Origin: Tipula vernalis
Taxonomy: Eukaryota; Arthropoda; Insecta; Diptera; Tipulidae
NCBI GenBank assembly: GCA_958295665.1
Contig: OY282560.1
Coordinates: 44,330,333 to 44,394,332, forward strand
Length of the DNA stretch: 64,000 nucleotides
Direction of reading: 5' to 3'
In this document: one piece after another, positions 21,241 through 33,302 of the stretch
Numbering within the stretch: the stretch's first letter is position 1
Layout of the letters: each line of letters starts with the position of its first letter
Program-made: the position numbers and the translations under genes
Notes under the pieces: model-generated
Told to the model about the DNA's origin: nothing
The model's input: only the letters and a program-made list of their open reading frames with translations
Databases searched by the model: none

Positions 21241-24200
21241 CTAGCTATTCGAGAAAAGATTCTTTCGGAATCACGAAAATATACGGGATGGTATCAAGAT
21301 CTGCAAAAATACGGGATGGTATCAAGGGCGCGTGAAATTAACTGCGTGCTCGGATCAGAGATAGGTGTATCTCTATAAAAAAGCGATAGACGAAGTGGGT
21401 GAGGTTTGTCTAGGGCTGTCAGCAGGGAAGAGATTCCTAGCAGGGCAAGGTCATATGTCTAGCTACCACTTGAACCGGCTACCGGAAATGAGGTCAGGAA
21501 AATTAATCAGGCCAGCAACCTTTACGTTCCAACCAGGAATTGACAGATTGCCAAGCGAAATGCCCTATCCATCGTGATAGTAAGAATCCCTAGTTCCTCT
21601 GAAGAAGACGAAGGGGACTCGAAATCGAAATCAATAACTCTCAACACGTGCAAGACGGGAGAAGTTGTAACGTGAACGGGAGGTCAACCTGAAGTAACCC
21701 ACCCAGACCTGAGGTAGCTGCCAAGAATAAAGAGTCGATAAATCTGGAGGACGATGAGGGGCACTGCCAACAATGCAGTGGGTGGTACGGCGGGTAGCAA
21801 GGCGGAAGATGCAGGCGAATCCCAGAGTGCCAGTAACTAATATTGACCTACTGTAGCCGGAAATACATGGAAGCAAGTAGGGTTAAAACGGTTATGCATT
21901 CCTTCACCATTCTAAATAACCTTGCTTCGGCAGCTCTCCCCCTTAGACTGACGAGTCCGGGTGAACAAGTGGTATTAATAGAAAAAACTTGAATTAATAG
22001 AAACAGGATTTGTGGCCTCAGGACCAAGGGGTATAAAATCATATCCTCTAGTAAGTCTAAGAGGATCAGATCTTGGAAAAGTAATTTGAATATTTTCCTA
22101 CTTTCTCAGTAGAGCAATGGTGACATAACTGCGTTCAGCCTGGAGATAGGTCCTATCACACCTTGGCTGGTATCATCCTACATGGACCGGGAGAAGGAGG
22201 TTTGACTGATGATCGAAGCGGAATTATTATTTGCTGAGTATTAACCTTTCAGTTTGTAATATGGGGCGAGAACCCACATTTAATACTAGCAATACGTAGG
22301 AGATGGGTGAAGAAAACTCCTTTTCTAACCACTGTCATGTAACTTAAAGCAACCACCAGGAAAGCCTTCAGGAACAATTAGCTGGAGCAAATGTGAATAA
22401 ATATTGAGCGAATTATTGCCCGCCCTGGGGCGCCAGAGACCCCAGCGATAGTAAGGGAACTAGAGGAGTTGCTGTATAGCTTCACTTGTCCATTGGTTAG
22501 GACATGGGAGCAAAAACTAGTATGGTGGTCCAGGTAATTGGGAAATCTACCTTCAGGAGAGTCAAAGGTGCAAGGGAGGCTCAGGATTGGAGCTCCTACA
22601 AAGTACAAAGGAAGGTACAAAAAAGACACTTTTGTGTTATAAAATGGAAGAAGTCTCAAGCATTTCTCGTCTTTGGAATATATTTTTTGAAATCTCAACC
22701 AACCCCAATTTTTTCATTAGTCCGGACTGTTCGTGGACTGGGAAAATCCACAATTCGGAGGCGGATCATTGAAGGAACCGGATTTAGGCACGGCTAAGGA
22801 TGTAACGGAGAATGCGCTCTTAATCGTTACAAAATGGGCCGTCAATTTTGGACTGGGAATCAACCCGTCCAAGACTAAGCGGGTACTCCTTACTAAGAAA
22901 TGATAAATCCTGGTAGTTATCCATCCTACCATAAACGTCACTAAACTCGCTTTTACTGACAGTGTGAGATTTCTGGGGATTATCGTGGAATATAAGGTTA
23001 GGTGGTGGGCCAACATGTGGGGAAGAGTAAATGAGGTTGCCATAGCTATGTACTCCTACAGGAATGCCATTGGTTGAAGGCAGGGATTTGAAACCGAGCT
23101 GGTACACTGACTTGGTACACTGCCATCTGGCGACAAATACGGCTGTACGACTCTCAGCTGTTTCTCAATGAAAGTGTCTTCAGACAAGTCACACGTGGAT
23201 AGGTGGTTCGCTAAAGAAGGAGCTATTGAAACTCAATTACATTATATACTACCTCTATGTTTCGAGAAAGCTAAATATCCAAGCTAATTGGCAAGGCAGG
23301 AGCGGAAGTAATATGTGATAAATTAAATGTGCACATTTCTATTCCGTCACCGATCTAAGTGCGCCAAAGCAGCCATTTTAACCTAACCTAACTTCCCACA
23401 GTACTGGATCTTTTTATCGAAATAACATTTTCCTGTAAACTGTGATGAGTATCCATTTGATGAAAATATCTACGCAGTGATGGCATAATCCAGTACAGTG
23501 CCAATTTTGCATTGCATCATGTCTGTCGTTATGCCGTTAATATTTGGTTTTTCCGACTACATACCCCATTCCTCGCATCCAGCATGTACCTTAAGATTTT
23601 TGCTAAATCTTAAAATGTGAATATACCCCGGCAGAGTCGTTTTCTCTCAAAAAGTTTTTCTTATGCGAATATCTTTTAAGCTTAAGCTGGAAACTTAAAA
23701 TAAAAACCAAATTCTGTACATCGTTCAAAATAGGTGGTTTGTCGTCTATTGCAGGGGGACCAAAGTTGACTAGATTAATCTACCAGCTACGTACCCTTCC
23801 AGTAGGGTGCACATTACTTGAGCTGTTCTGGTCATATATTAGACAGCTGCACAATGGGTGCAGTTGTGTAAGGGGTAACCTGGTCACAATTTGCAAGTGT
23901 ACGTGGTGCCACCTCGTGGAAACCACCGGTAACTGAGGTCATGTGGCATATTGTGGCCATTTGGCACAGCCTAAAGTACGGCGCTAAAGCAGAATTCATT
24001 GACAAAAAAACCTAATCTAAGGTGGAACAGCATATGCCGATGGATGAATGGCGGATAGGTTAATCAGACCAGAGATTGGCCGCTGTATTTTTCTGATTTA
24101 CCAAATCGAAAATATTGGGATTGCCATGAACAATTAATATATTTGTCTATAAAGAATGCCGAAAAATCAACTGAATCAGACAAAAGTTTTCGGACTCTCG

Positions 24201-24545
24201 ATACCAGGTACCCTCCAGTTTTATTAAGCCTTCCCGTAGTAAAGCTGGGTGACCTACAGGCGACTTTCTATTTCCAGCACCACATAAGAGTAAAATCAAA
24301 ACGGAAGACGGTTCGGGGATAGGAATATACGGATGGGACTGCCCTTTGTTCTAAGTCCTTGAGTACCAATGCTACCGTCTTTCTAGCAGAAGTATATGCT
24401 GTAATAAACATCTAGAAGGTATAGCAGTGAGCCCAGATATTAAGTAACGGGTACCAGCTGGCAGTATTATCAGGTTCATTAAGAGCCTGAATATTGACTG
24501 GACCAATAATTAAGCAGCGTCCAAGCACAGAAGATCTTTTAGGTC
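21241..24545 (+). mobile_element. LOA/I-like non-LTR retrotransposon, heavily decayed
   Basis: GC-richer plus-strand stretch in which short blocks follow the order of a LOA/I/Jockey-type ORF2. These are an endonuclease-end block (CNMGREPTFNTSNT, about 22256-22297), a linker (WSSYKVQRKVQKRHF, about 22588-22635), an RT block (TKWAVNFGLGINPSKTKRVL, about 22825-22890), a following block (FTDSVRFLGIIVEYKVRWW, about 22955-23010), and an RNase H region at 24230-24545 (AEVYAV-type motif near 24380). Stops and frameshifts occur every 20-40 codons. The 5' part from 21241 is assigned by base composition only. Confidence 0.6.
22240..23220 (+). pseudogene. non-LTR ORF2 remnant (endonuclease end and RT)
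   Basis: Most readable part of the decayed element. INPSKTKRVLLT and VRFLGIIVEYKV match the post-catalytic RT blocks (NPxKT and FLGI) of LOA/I/Jockey elements. The catalytic YADD box is not found; the region where it should lie (22680-22800) is frame-disrupted. No function is left. Confidence 0.6.
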
Positions 24546-24583
24546 GCAGTGTGAGGTGGCTGAAGGTCCACATGGCCCTTCAA

Positions 24584-24603
24584 CAATAATAATAATAATA
24601 ATA
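24584..24603. repeat. (AAT)n microsatellite
   Basis: Short run of ATA/AAT units at the 3' end of the LOA-like element, where such elements often end in simple repeats; it may be the element's tail. Confidence 0.7.
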
Positions 24604-24784
24604 ACCATTCAAAATAATCTTAGAAAATGTGGGTAAAACCTACTCTTTCTAAACATGTGGTTGAGGTTTTTCGAGTTTTCAAACAAAAATCAAACGTGTG
24701 AAAAATTTTTAAAAATGTTAGTTAAATTGTCACACAACAGTAAAATCATAATTAACCAATAAAAAAAGTTTTAGTGCTATTATT

Positions 24785-25083
24785 GCCCTCGCGCTGGAGT
24801 TGAATAACCGCTGTCATCCTCCATCGCGTGCTTTAGATAACCTGTTGAGTCTGGCAACATAAGATCTCATATTATCGTGCAATAGCACAAAATTATCGTC
24901 TATAAATGGTGCATGGGGAACAAGATATTCATCCAATATTTTGTTAATATAGCGAATGGCCGTTGTAGATCCCGTCGGAGCCAGGTAAATCTTGGTGCGT
25001 ATTTCCAACGTAATTCCTGCCCATAACATGCCTGATCCGTCTCGACTCCTTTCGCTGAAGTTGCATGGAGCGTAACGCTCCAT
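24785..25083 (-). pseudogene. Tc1-like transposase fragment
   Basis: Minus-strand frame of 89 codons carrying GMLWAGITLEIRTKIYL, ILDEYLVPHAPFIDDNFVLL and HDNMRSYVARL. These match the central DDE region of Tc1/mariner transposases around the second catalytic Asp (HDN). The DNA-binding N-terminus and the last catalytic residue are absent and no terminal repeats were found, so this is an isolated remnant. Confidence 0.8.
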
Positions 25084-26225
25084 CAGGAGTGTGCGATTAT
25101 CTTAGCGGTGACAAATCTAACAACAATTCTTTGATTTTTCTGATTATTTTTGTACAAGTTCGACAATTTAAACTTCTCTACATTGTTTTAAAATCTTCTG
25201 ATAAAATGTCGTTGACCATCAGTGATTTCTATGGGAACTAATTGGTGAAAGATTACTGTCTCGCAATTTGTATTTCTCGTGTTGAACTTTAAATATTCAT
25301 GACCAGCGCGGGCCTAAAATTGCGAATTTGTTCTTTTCCTTTGGATTAGTTTGTTTAGATTTATACTAGTTTTTCCTTTTCAACAGTCAACGACGAGACA
25401 TTCGAGATTTCGAAAAATCTTGTAAAAATAAAACGCTCCCCATTCACAAAAATGTCGACAGTAAAATTGAATTATCTACAAGCCCTGTAAAGCATGCAAA
25501 GTGGCAACTACGTCGAAAATGTAACAAAAAAAAAAAATATAAAGTTTTTAAACCACATCACAATGAACATAATCTCCAAAATCTCGAGAGGTCCACTTTG
25601 ATATGTTGAGAATAAATCGGTACAAAGTAAAAAATAGTAAGGCTCGATGACCAGAGGTAAGAGCAATATTCCAATTTTCAAATTGATCTTTTACGTAACA
25701 AAACCAGATTATTTGCACTGTAATTTTTGTGTTTAATGTGCCACTTTGCCCGTTGCTTTAAGTTTAAATAGAATCAAGTAGAAATTCCTATATTTCATTA
25801 TCCAGACATTCTAAGCAATTTAGCAACCGAACTGATGGAGTTAGGTGAAAAAAAATTATTCGGCCCCTACTAAAATATCGATGTTTTTCGAGCGATTAAA
25901 TGTTGAAGCCTTGGTGATTCCTTATTTAGTTATCGTTATTAACTGTAAATTAATGACAGCATAGATGGAATATTAGGTAAAATAACAACTGCCGCTGCCT
26001 TCATGAATGGCTTTCCTGATATTTTGAAATTCACGTTGAGATGTTTCAAAATTAGTCATTCAAGACAAGATCTTGATTGACGTTGATCCAGAACCAGAAT
26101 AATGGATAATGTTTCCTGATTCAAAAACTGTTTGACTAATGAATTAATCAAATTCCATGTTTTTGGATTCAGCACCTAAACAATTTTGTAATACCTCTGA
26201 GTTATATATTTCGTTTTGCGTACCT
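25084..26225. other. AT-rich sequence, no recognised feature
   Basis: No supported coding sequence on either strand. It may include decayed flanks of the Tc1 fragment. Confidence 0.5.
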
Positions 26226-27251
26226 GGATAGGGATTCCGACTGCATTTTGGATGATTTTCTTAAGCATGATTTTTAGCCTTAATTTAGGCAATCAAAATA
26301 AATATAAATCATTATTAATTGCGTGCCTATCACTGAAAATGTAATAAAAAAATTCTTTTGTTATAATTTGTACAAATTATTTTATGATCGTTGTTTGAAT
26401 ATATACATATACAGCTGACCTCCAATTTACAAAACCAATTCGGTCAAAATATCCCATCGTATAGTGAAATTGTATTAAATTGAAACCAACATTTTGTGCA
26501 TATTGCATAATTCGTTCTAAGGGTTCATAAACAAATGAAAGTTATTGATCATTTAATTGGAAAAACCCAAGTTAAGGATATTTGATCGCACATAGCAGAC
26601 TTAACGTAATATAGGGATTCGCCGTACATATTTGAGATATTATCTATCTAAGTATGTACGTAACTTGTTGAAAAATTTTGGTTACTACGGTAAATTCCGT
26701 TAATCTTTAATAAGATTTAATTCCCTTAATCGCATTTTGATAATTTATACGCCTTGGTTGTTGTTCTTCATATAAAAATTTTACTTACAGTTAGTGATTC
26801 TATAAATCATTCTTACAATATAGGTTTGTCTTGCATTTTAGATAGAAGAATTATTTATTATAATACAAATACCACGAAAACTCAAAAAAATGTATGTGGT
26901 ATGTACTTGAAATATATTTCAAAAAAAATTATGAACCGCCGAAATGTAGGGTAATGAATTACATATCATGCGTTACACAAAAAAATGCTAACCATATTAT
27001 AAAATTTTAGCAATACCTTTCGAAACCATACTGCAAATTTAAAATTAATGCCTTAAGCGCAAATCCGCAGAAAAACCAAAATAAAAACTGGCGTTCGTTT
27101 TTTCACGGTTTCAAAAAAATGTTTAATTGGTTTGGAAAATTGAATTTTAATTTTTTCGGTCAGAAAAACATATTTGGTACAAAAAAAATTGAACTCTCAT
27201 TTTCTAGTAGATTTTCTAGTAGAAATTTCCAGAAGATTTTAGGGCCAAATA
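26226..27251. repeat. left inverted arm
   Basis: Inverted partner of 28847-29910. Landmarks in common include GATCATTTAATTGGAAAAACCC (inverted on the right near 29576-29597), TTTGTAAATTGGAGGTCA and CCTTTCGAAACCA. Confidence 0.85.
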
Positions 27252-27650
27252 TTCAAAAATCTAAATTTATTTACCAACTGGACGTTTATAGAATGGAATG
27301 CTCTCCGGTTCATACAGGCATTTTCAATGTGCCTTCTTAATCCAGTTAGCGCAATATGAGTTCCATCAATAAGCCCAATTATATTTGGAAAACCATATTC
27401 TCGATGAAAACTAAAATCATATTTTAGTGTCACATAAATTATACCTCTAAATTGATTTTTATCTAAAATGTTACGTACCTTATTTTAGTTGAATCGATTT
27501 CACCTTGCGTTTGCGGGAATTTGACATAAACAGTTCCCAGCTGGGTGGATATAATTCGGGTGAATTTTTTTGACGCACCTGTGAACCGCTGTTTGACTCA
27601 AGCAAACTAGCGCGTAAGACCCAACCCTTCGTTGATAACTGCCACTACCT
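27239..27650 (-). pseudogene. PIF/Harbinger transposase remnant
   Basis: Minus-strand coding remnant. An upstream block (RFTGASKKFTRIISTQLGTV, YVKFPQTQGEID; about 27600-27490) resembles the helix-turn-helix part that precedes the nuclease. It is followed by FSFHREYGFPNIIGLIDGTH (first catalytic Asp in the DGTH motif) and NRRAFHSINVQLV. The frame ends at the inner edge of the left arm, so the remaining catalytic residues are missing. Harbinger nucleases cut and move the element with a Myb-like partner; no partner is seen here. Confidence 0.75.
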
Positions 27651-28418
27651 AAAAAATTTAGTACCAATAGTATCTACAAATTAAAATAAAATATAAATAA
27701 TTTATATGTGAACGTTATTAATCAAAATCCAAATAAATCAATACCTAATCTAATAAATTAGATGAAAAGGAATTTTCCTCCGATGATCATAATCTGTAAT
27801 AGCTAATGGAAATAGATGGAGGTAGCCGATACATTTCTAAGAACCTATTGTACAATTATTTTTGTGAAAAATGTTTTATTTTAGATTTGTAATATGGTAA
27901 TTAGGTGCCTGATTTACAGGCTTCATATGTCACTTGTAATAATAATTATTAATTATTATTCTTAAATTTACCTAGCTTCCAAAATGTCAAATAGATCCAT
28001 AGTGTCTCGTAAATATTTACGAAAAGTAATCAATTTATTTCGTCTTCGACGACAAGACACAATACAGCTAACGGCACTCATTCCAAAATGTAAAATTCAA
28101 TTTAAAATTAGGATTTATCTATCTGAGTGGTTTATGGTTGAACGGTGCCAAAATTTTTATAATATCGTCACAATCGTCATTTTAAAAAAATATATATAAA
28201 TTTCACCACCACGGCTCAATAGGCTCCCCGTTACGTTGAATCAGTTAAGAAACTCTCAACTTATATACACACTCCCTTGTGATGGGTCCTTATAGCAAAG
28301 CATTCCAAGCAATCCAAAAGACCTTCTATGTTTCGAATATTTACACCTCGTTTACGTTTTTTTCGAAAGAGCGACCATGAATAAGTATAAAAATTAAAAA
28401 ATTTGAAACTAGAGCTGC

Positions 28419-28666
28419 GTTTTTTTATTCGCTCGTGGCAGCTGCTACCGAGAGCCGTCATTTTTCTACGCCTAAATTTAAATTTGACGCGCTATTTATT
28501 GGTAAACTAAACTTATTTAACGTCACGCTATCGTTTTTAATTCAATTGTTTAGCGAAAACTTGATATAAAAAATATTTGGCTCTACCTATTTATACGGAG
28601 CGCTATCGGGAGCCACTTTTTATATGAGGGCTCTCGATAGCAGCTATCCGGAGCGAATAAAAAAAC
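28419..28666. mobile_element. small MITE inside the Harbinger centre
   Basis: A 248-bp unit with inverted ends of about 41 bp (GTTTTTTTATTCGCTC..., 28419-28459 against 28626-28666), non-coding between them. The arms match at about 35 of 41 positions. No clear target duplication is seen. It is a non-autonomous inverted-repeat element nested in a larger one. Confidence 0.65.
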
Positions 28667-28846
28667 CCAACTTTAGTAGGGTTTTCATATTAAAATTTTT
28701 CATCTCATACTTTTGTTGACACAATCCGTCTTTTTTATTTACAACTATTAAATTATATTTATAGCACGAGTTACCTTGATATTATGAAAATTCTTTAATT
28801 TAGTGTTCTTTAATAAAACCTAAATACATAGACAAATTTTGCTTTA

Positions 28847-29910
28847 TTTGACCCTAAAATCTTCTGGAAATTTATCGAATCTACTAGAAAATGAGAGTTC
28901 AATTTTTTTTGTATCATATATGTTTTTCTGACCGAAAAAATTAAAATTCAATTTTCCAAACCAATTAAACATTTTTCTGAAACCACAAAAAAACGAACGC
29001 CAGTTTTTATTTTGGTTTTTCTGCGGATTTACGCTTAAGGCATTAATTTTAAATTTGCAGTGTGGTTTCGAAAGGTATTGCTAAAATTTTATAATTTGGT
29101 TAGCATTTTTTTGTGTAACGCATGATATGTAATTATTTAGCCTACATTTCGGCGGTTCATAATTTTTTTTAAATATATTTCCCACATACAATTTTCCCAC
29201 ATACAATATTACCACATACAATTTTGAGTTTTAGTGGTGTATTATAATAAATAATTCTTCCATCTAAAATGCAAGACAAACCTATATTGTAAGTAAAATT
29301 TTTATATGAAGAACACCAACCAAGATGCATAAATTATCAAAATGCGATTAAGGGAATTGAGTCTTATTAAAGATTAAGAGAATTTACCTTAGTAACCAAA
29401 ATTTTACAATATTGATAAATTAATTTGAATGCAAATGTATGTATGTATGTATATTAAAGCAAAAAAAAAATACCTACATACTTAACTATGTACGTTATAT
29501 CTCAAATATATACGGCGAACCCCTATATTACGAGTCCGTTATGCCCGCTATGTGCGATAAATCTCATTAACTTGGGTTTTTCCAATTAAATGATCAATAA
29601 CTTTCATACATTTATGAACCCTTAGAATGAATTATACAATATTCACGAAATATTGGTTTCAATTTAAGACAATTTCACTAAACGATGGGATCTTTTGACC
29701 GAATTTGTTTTGTAAATTGGAGGTCAACTGTATACATTCGACAACGATCATGAAATAATATTGTAGAAATTATAACAAAAGAATTTTTTTATTACATTTT
29801 CAGTGATAGGCACACAATTAATAATGATTTGATTGTATTTTGATTGCCTAAATTAAGGCTAAAAATCATGCTTAAGAAAATCATCCAAAATGCAGTCGGA
29901 ATCCCTATCC
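28847..29910. repeat. right inverted arm
   Basis: Inverted partner of 26226-27251. It is slightly longer because of a GTAT/TATG microsatellite near 29433-29452 and a short duplicated piece (CCCACATACAAT, near 29180-29220) missing on the left. Confidence 0.85.
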
Positions 29911-31818
29911 TGTACTGCGCTTTCAAAAATCGTGGGTTGTTAAACCAAATCAAAATATCAATAGTGGCTTTAAGATCGAACCGATTGATTAAAGAAAATG
30001 AAAATGCCTAATTCTGTAGAAAAATAGAACAAAAATGTGACTTTACTTACCCTCACAAGATTTAACAAATCTAAAGAAAATGAATTGTAACTTTTTGTAT
30101 GTATCAACTATGCGGCTTTATAAGCTCGAACTAATGATGGTAGATAGTGAAGAGATCATCTATGTTTATATATTCGAGTTTACTCAAAAAAACTTTCAAA
30201 AATCAAGAATTTGCGTTAAATTATTAATTTATTTATCAGTCGTGGTGCAAAAGCATTTCATGGAGAAAATAAAAAAATTTAGCAATGAATATAACATCCA
30301 ACTAACGACACAAGCAACCTGATTATCATAATGGAGAAACTAATGCTACTGATATAACATAAAATCGATTTCTCCACCCGGTATTCTATATTAAACGTCA
30401 TCAGTTTCACAGTCATACAAGCAACTAACATTTTCCTCAGTTTTCTCCATGTTCTCCTTCAAAAGGGAACTTCTCCAAATAGCATGTCACAATACAATAC
30501 GAAAACGGAGAAATGTTGTGTCACATGTAAAAAATTGTGTAGCATACAGTTTCCCCATGTAAAATGTTGCATGTTGGAGAAATTCCCATGTATTAATAAT
30601 GCTATATCGCTGGTTGTATAAAACAAAAAATCTAAACAATTTTTTACTTCATCTCGTCTGCTACAAATATAAATCGTTTGCGAGACGAGTAAGGGGTAAA
30701 CATCGTACAGTATAATAGACAGTCTTAATTATTATTTTTTTTTTGTATTATGTTCTTATTGATATTTTTTCCCATAATACACCTACGCCGGCTGCCGAAT
30801 GGCAAACAGATATTTTTACCAGAGAAAAAACTCAATTGAAGGTTAGACTCAGATCTTTTTGTTAAGGATAAGTTTTTTAGATGCCTAAAATAAATTGATG
30901 AGAACAGGTTCGAGAAAGACGAACAATTTTTTTTTATTATTCTAAGAAACAGAATATTTAATATTTTATTCTGAAATATGTAAACGAATTTTGTCTGCGG
31001 TTTTTTATACTTAGATAATGTTGAGTACTTTATGCGGCGTCTTGAATCTGTAGTCGGAGTGAAATTCATGTACATACAAAAAGTTAAGTTATTTAGATTT
31101 TAGATTGACATCAATAAATCATGTCAATCCATCAACATCAACACATAATTTATTATTGAAAAGGATAAATGTTTTTTCTGCATCGTTTTCATTATATTGT
31201 TTATGTACAGTAGCCGGCAGCCGTACTCATAAATATGTCAAGACATATAAGTATATATTGTCTCTTTTGGCCAGAAAATCATAAACTGTCGGTTGTACAC
31301 TTACGTGAAGAAACTATATTTGTGTCGAGTCATTGATAATAGTACAAGCCGATTCAATACTCCTGTTGGATATATCGAAATAGTGAATAAGAAAACAAAT
31401 ATTTAAATTTGCAGATGGGAGTGTCGTCAAAACATTGGCAGGTTAAACCACCAAATCGTAACTTTGCCCGTTTAAATTTTTGCATAGAAATGTTAAAATG
31501 TTTAGCTGGCGGATGGGATTAAATTGAGTGCGGTTAAGTTGGCGTTCTAAATGTGAACTAAAGTGCGAAAGTGAACCTAATTTTAAATATATTTTGCTGT
31601 GCTGATTAAACCAGGATGTTCTGGATTTTTTTTTAATACTACCATTAAAGTCCTAAATTTTAAGGCATAACGTGGAAGTAATATCTTAAAATGCGAACGT
31701 GGCCATTTACGGTACCCCTGATTTAGATCATCCGAATCATCCCTCAGATAACAAATTTAGCTTTCGTGTGTATAAATTAGTAATAAATTTTTTTTTTAAC
31801 AATTTAAAGGATACATAC
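29911..31818. other. AT-rich sequence, no recognised gene
   Basis: Open frames at 30080-30322 and 30725-31075 are of low-complexity composition and carry no motif. A stretch of 30360-30600 has repeated CTCC/GGAG words (TCTCCA, GGAGAAA) that may be a decayed repeat. Nothing can be named. Confidence 0.5.
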
Positions 31819-31928
31819 TTCCCATATAATGCAGTCGGTGACATAAATCGCAATCCAAATTGTATCAATGCGAGTAGCATAAAAAAGTAGCCAAAACTGT
31901 ACTGTGGCTCCATAATGAAAGCGCCCAT
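31819..31928 (-). other. possible first exon, membrane-protein start
   Basis: Minus strand ATG at 31928 in a good fly context (CAAATATGG), then 36 codons with a hydrophobic helix (FGYFFMLLALIQFGLRF) ending in SPTALYG, then AA followed by a consensus donor GTATGT. The ending resembles the YGK/R-Y motif after the first helix of steroid-5-alpha-reductase-like proteins, but that is a weak guess from one motif. No matching second exon was found downstream on the minus strand, so it may be an isolated or decayed exon. Confidence 0.3.
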
Positions 31929-32091
31929 ATTTGTAATAAATATGGTTCTACAATTCATTCTGGCAAGCTCTATGTTTCTTATAATTGGGTATTTAATTCT
32001 GAATGACGTGTGAAAGGTGACAACTATTTTAAATAATGCCAATGGGGATGAATTGTTAATAGCATGTAACTATCAGCGGCATTTAGAACCT

Positions 32092-32440
32092 AATATTCTG
32101 ATTTAGGATAAACCAGGTTCTTCAAAGGCGAAATTAATTTATGTGCAGTGTTGAGAAGGCTTAACGTAATTATGTATTCGGATGCAAGCAAAGTTCTGAC
32201 GGCGTTTACAATCGCAGCAGGAACGTCGCCGATATTGTCGGCTATTGTAAATACAATCACAAATTCAACATGTTTCAGGTTTGGGTAGCTAAAAAATGGT
32301 CATGGTCAATTGACAACATTTATAGTTCAAGGCACTTTCAATTTTTTCGTCTACCTTTTTAAAGTTAAAGAAATTACCTCCATGAAATGCTTTGTAAATT
32401 GTTGTAGTTTCATCGTAAGAACGCATATGTTCAAGGGTCT
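32092..32440 (-). other. unidentified coding-like segments
   Basis: Two adjacent minus-strand open segments too short to stand out by length. The first (about 32436-32295) includes HMRSYDETTTIYKAFHGGNF and KVDEKIESALNYKCCQL. The second (about 32285-32092), opening after a TTTTTTAG acceptor-like site, includes LKHVEFVIVFTIADNIGDVP and AAIVNAVRTLLASEY. Base composition is more GC-rich than the flanks, and the residues look like protein, not chance. I do not recognise the family; a pseudogene or transposon piece is as likely as an exon. Confidence 0.3.
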
Positions 32441-32500
32441 AATTTTCTAAACGATCAAATTGGACTTTGTGATCGTTTTCAGTAAAACTTAAAACACGCA

Positions 32501-32592
32501 ACAAGTCAATGTTACATACACCGACATTTCAAAAGATTTTGATAAGATTGATCGTTCAATCCTCATTAATAAGCTGTATAGGTTAGATGAAT
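32501..32592 (+). pseudogene. non-LTR reverse transcriptase motif A fragment
   Basis: Plus-strand frame with VTYTDISKDFDKIDRSILIN and KLYRLDE, matching the RT motif A of Jockey/CR1-like elements (D-x-x-K-A-F-D pattern, here DISKDFD). Only about 30 codons survive. Confidence 0.6.
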
Positions 32593-33214
32593 AATAATAA
32601 TTATTTATCGATCCGAGTGGCTCTTTGCTGCTTTTAATATGTAAGTATGTTACTGCATCGAAGGTAGCGAAGTATATAGTCCAGGCAACGAAGGAAAAAT
32701 AGCGGAAATAATTCATGTAGAAGCCAAAATTCGTACAGTTGTAGGGGAAGGTGTCCTTAACAACATACTAAAAGTACTGAGGGGTGGGGGTGAAACTAAG
32801 GGTGAGGGGGGTCTCGAAAGGTCTTTTTTTCAATTTTTCGTTAATAACTCAAAAACCACTGCTTCTATCAAAAAAAAAACGTCTATATACTAAATTAATA
32901 TACATAAAATTCTCTACACTTTTTTGATAGGATCAAAACTTAAGGAAATATGGAGGTGGTAAATAGAAAATTAAAAAAAAAAACAGTTTTTATTGTTAAA
33001 AATGAATTGTTACAGCTTAAGAATATATATTGAACATTAAATTTGCGCGACCGCAGCGCACCCCACACCCAGTCGTGCGTCGGCAAAATATCATGTTCAA
33101 AACGGAGTCGGGAGCCATAGGGTCGTTCGTTTTAACTGCTTAAAGGATCCCATCTTCTCCCTTCACCCAACCCCTTTGGATGGCTGGTAGTGGGTTGCCG
33201 AGCCACTGTTGTAC

Positions 33215-33302
33215 CTGTAAGAAAGTAATGATACCAACGTAAGTATTCATCACAAACTAATATTTGTAAGGTAAAGAATAAACTATATGTAAATGAATTT
33301 AC
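33215..33302 (-). other. 88-bp intron in the Academ-like gene
   Basis: Minus strand donor CTACAG/GTAAATT and acceptor TTTCTTACAG/GTACAAC. Splicing joins HSLRVYLQ to VQQWLGN in frame, which restores the block order expected for this family. The intron survives in the genomic copy, so the copy was not made through RNA. Confidence 0.7.

Larger units (their letters stand above)
26226..29910 (-). mobile_element. Harbinger-type element with 1-kb inverted arms
   Basis: A 3.7-kb unit bounded by long inverted repeats. The left arm 26226-27251 and the right arm 28847-29910 are reverse complements over about 1 kb with moderate divergence: GGATAGGGATTCCGACTGC at the left end matches the right end inverted, and ATTTTAGGG(C/T)CAAAT marks the inner ends. 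The 1.6-kb centre holds a PIF/Harbinger transposase remnant on the minus strand and a small nested palindromic insertion. No 3-bp target duplication could be confirmed: the bases beside the arms are CCT on the left and TGT on the right. Confidence 0.7.

Noticed and set aside
26220..29912. A 3-bp target duplication for the Harbinger element
   Set aside because: Bases beside the arms (CCT and TGT) do not match; earlier candidate matches were part of the inverted repeat itself.
30080..30322. 80-codon open frame on the plus strand
   Set aside because: Biased AT-driven composition, no motif, no promoter or splice signals.
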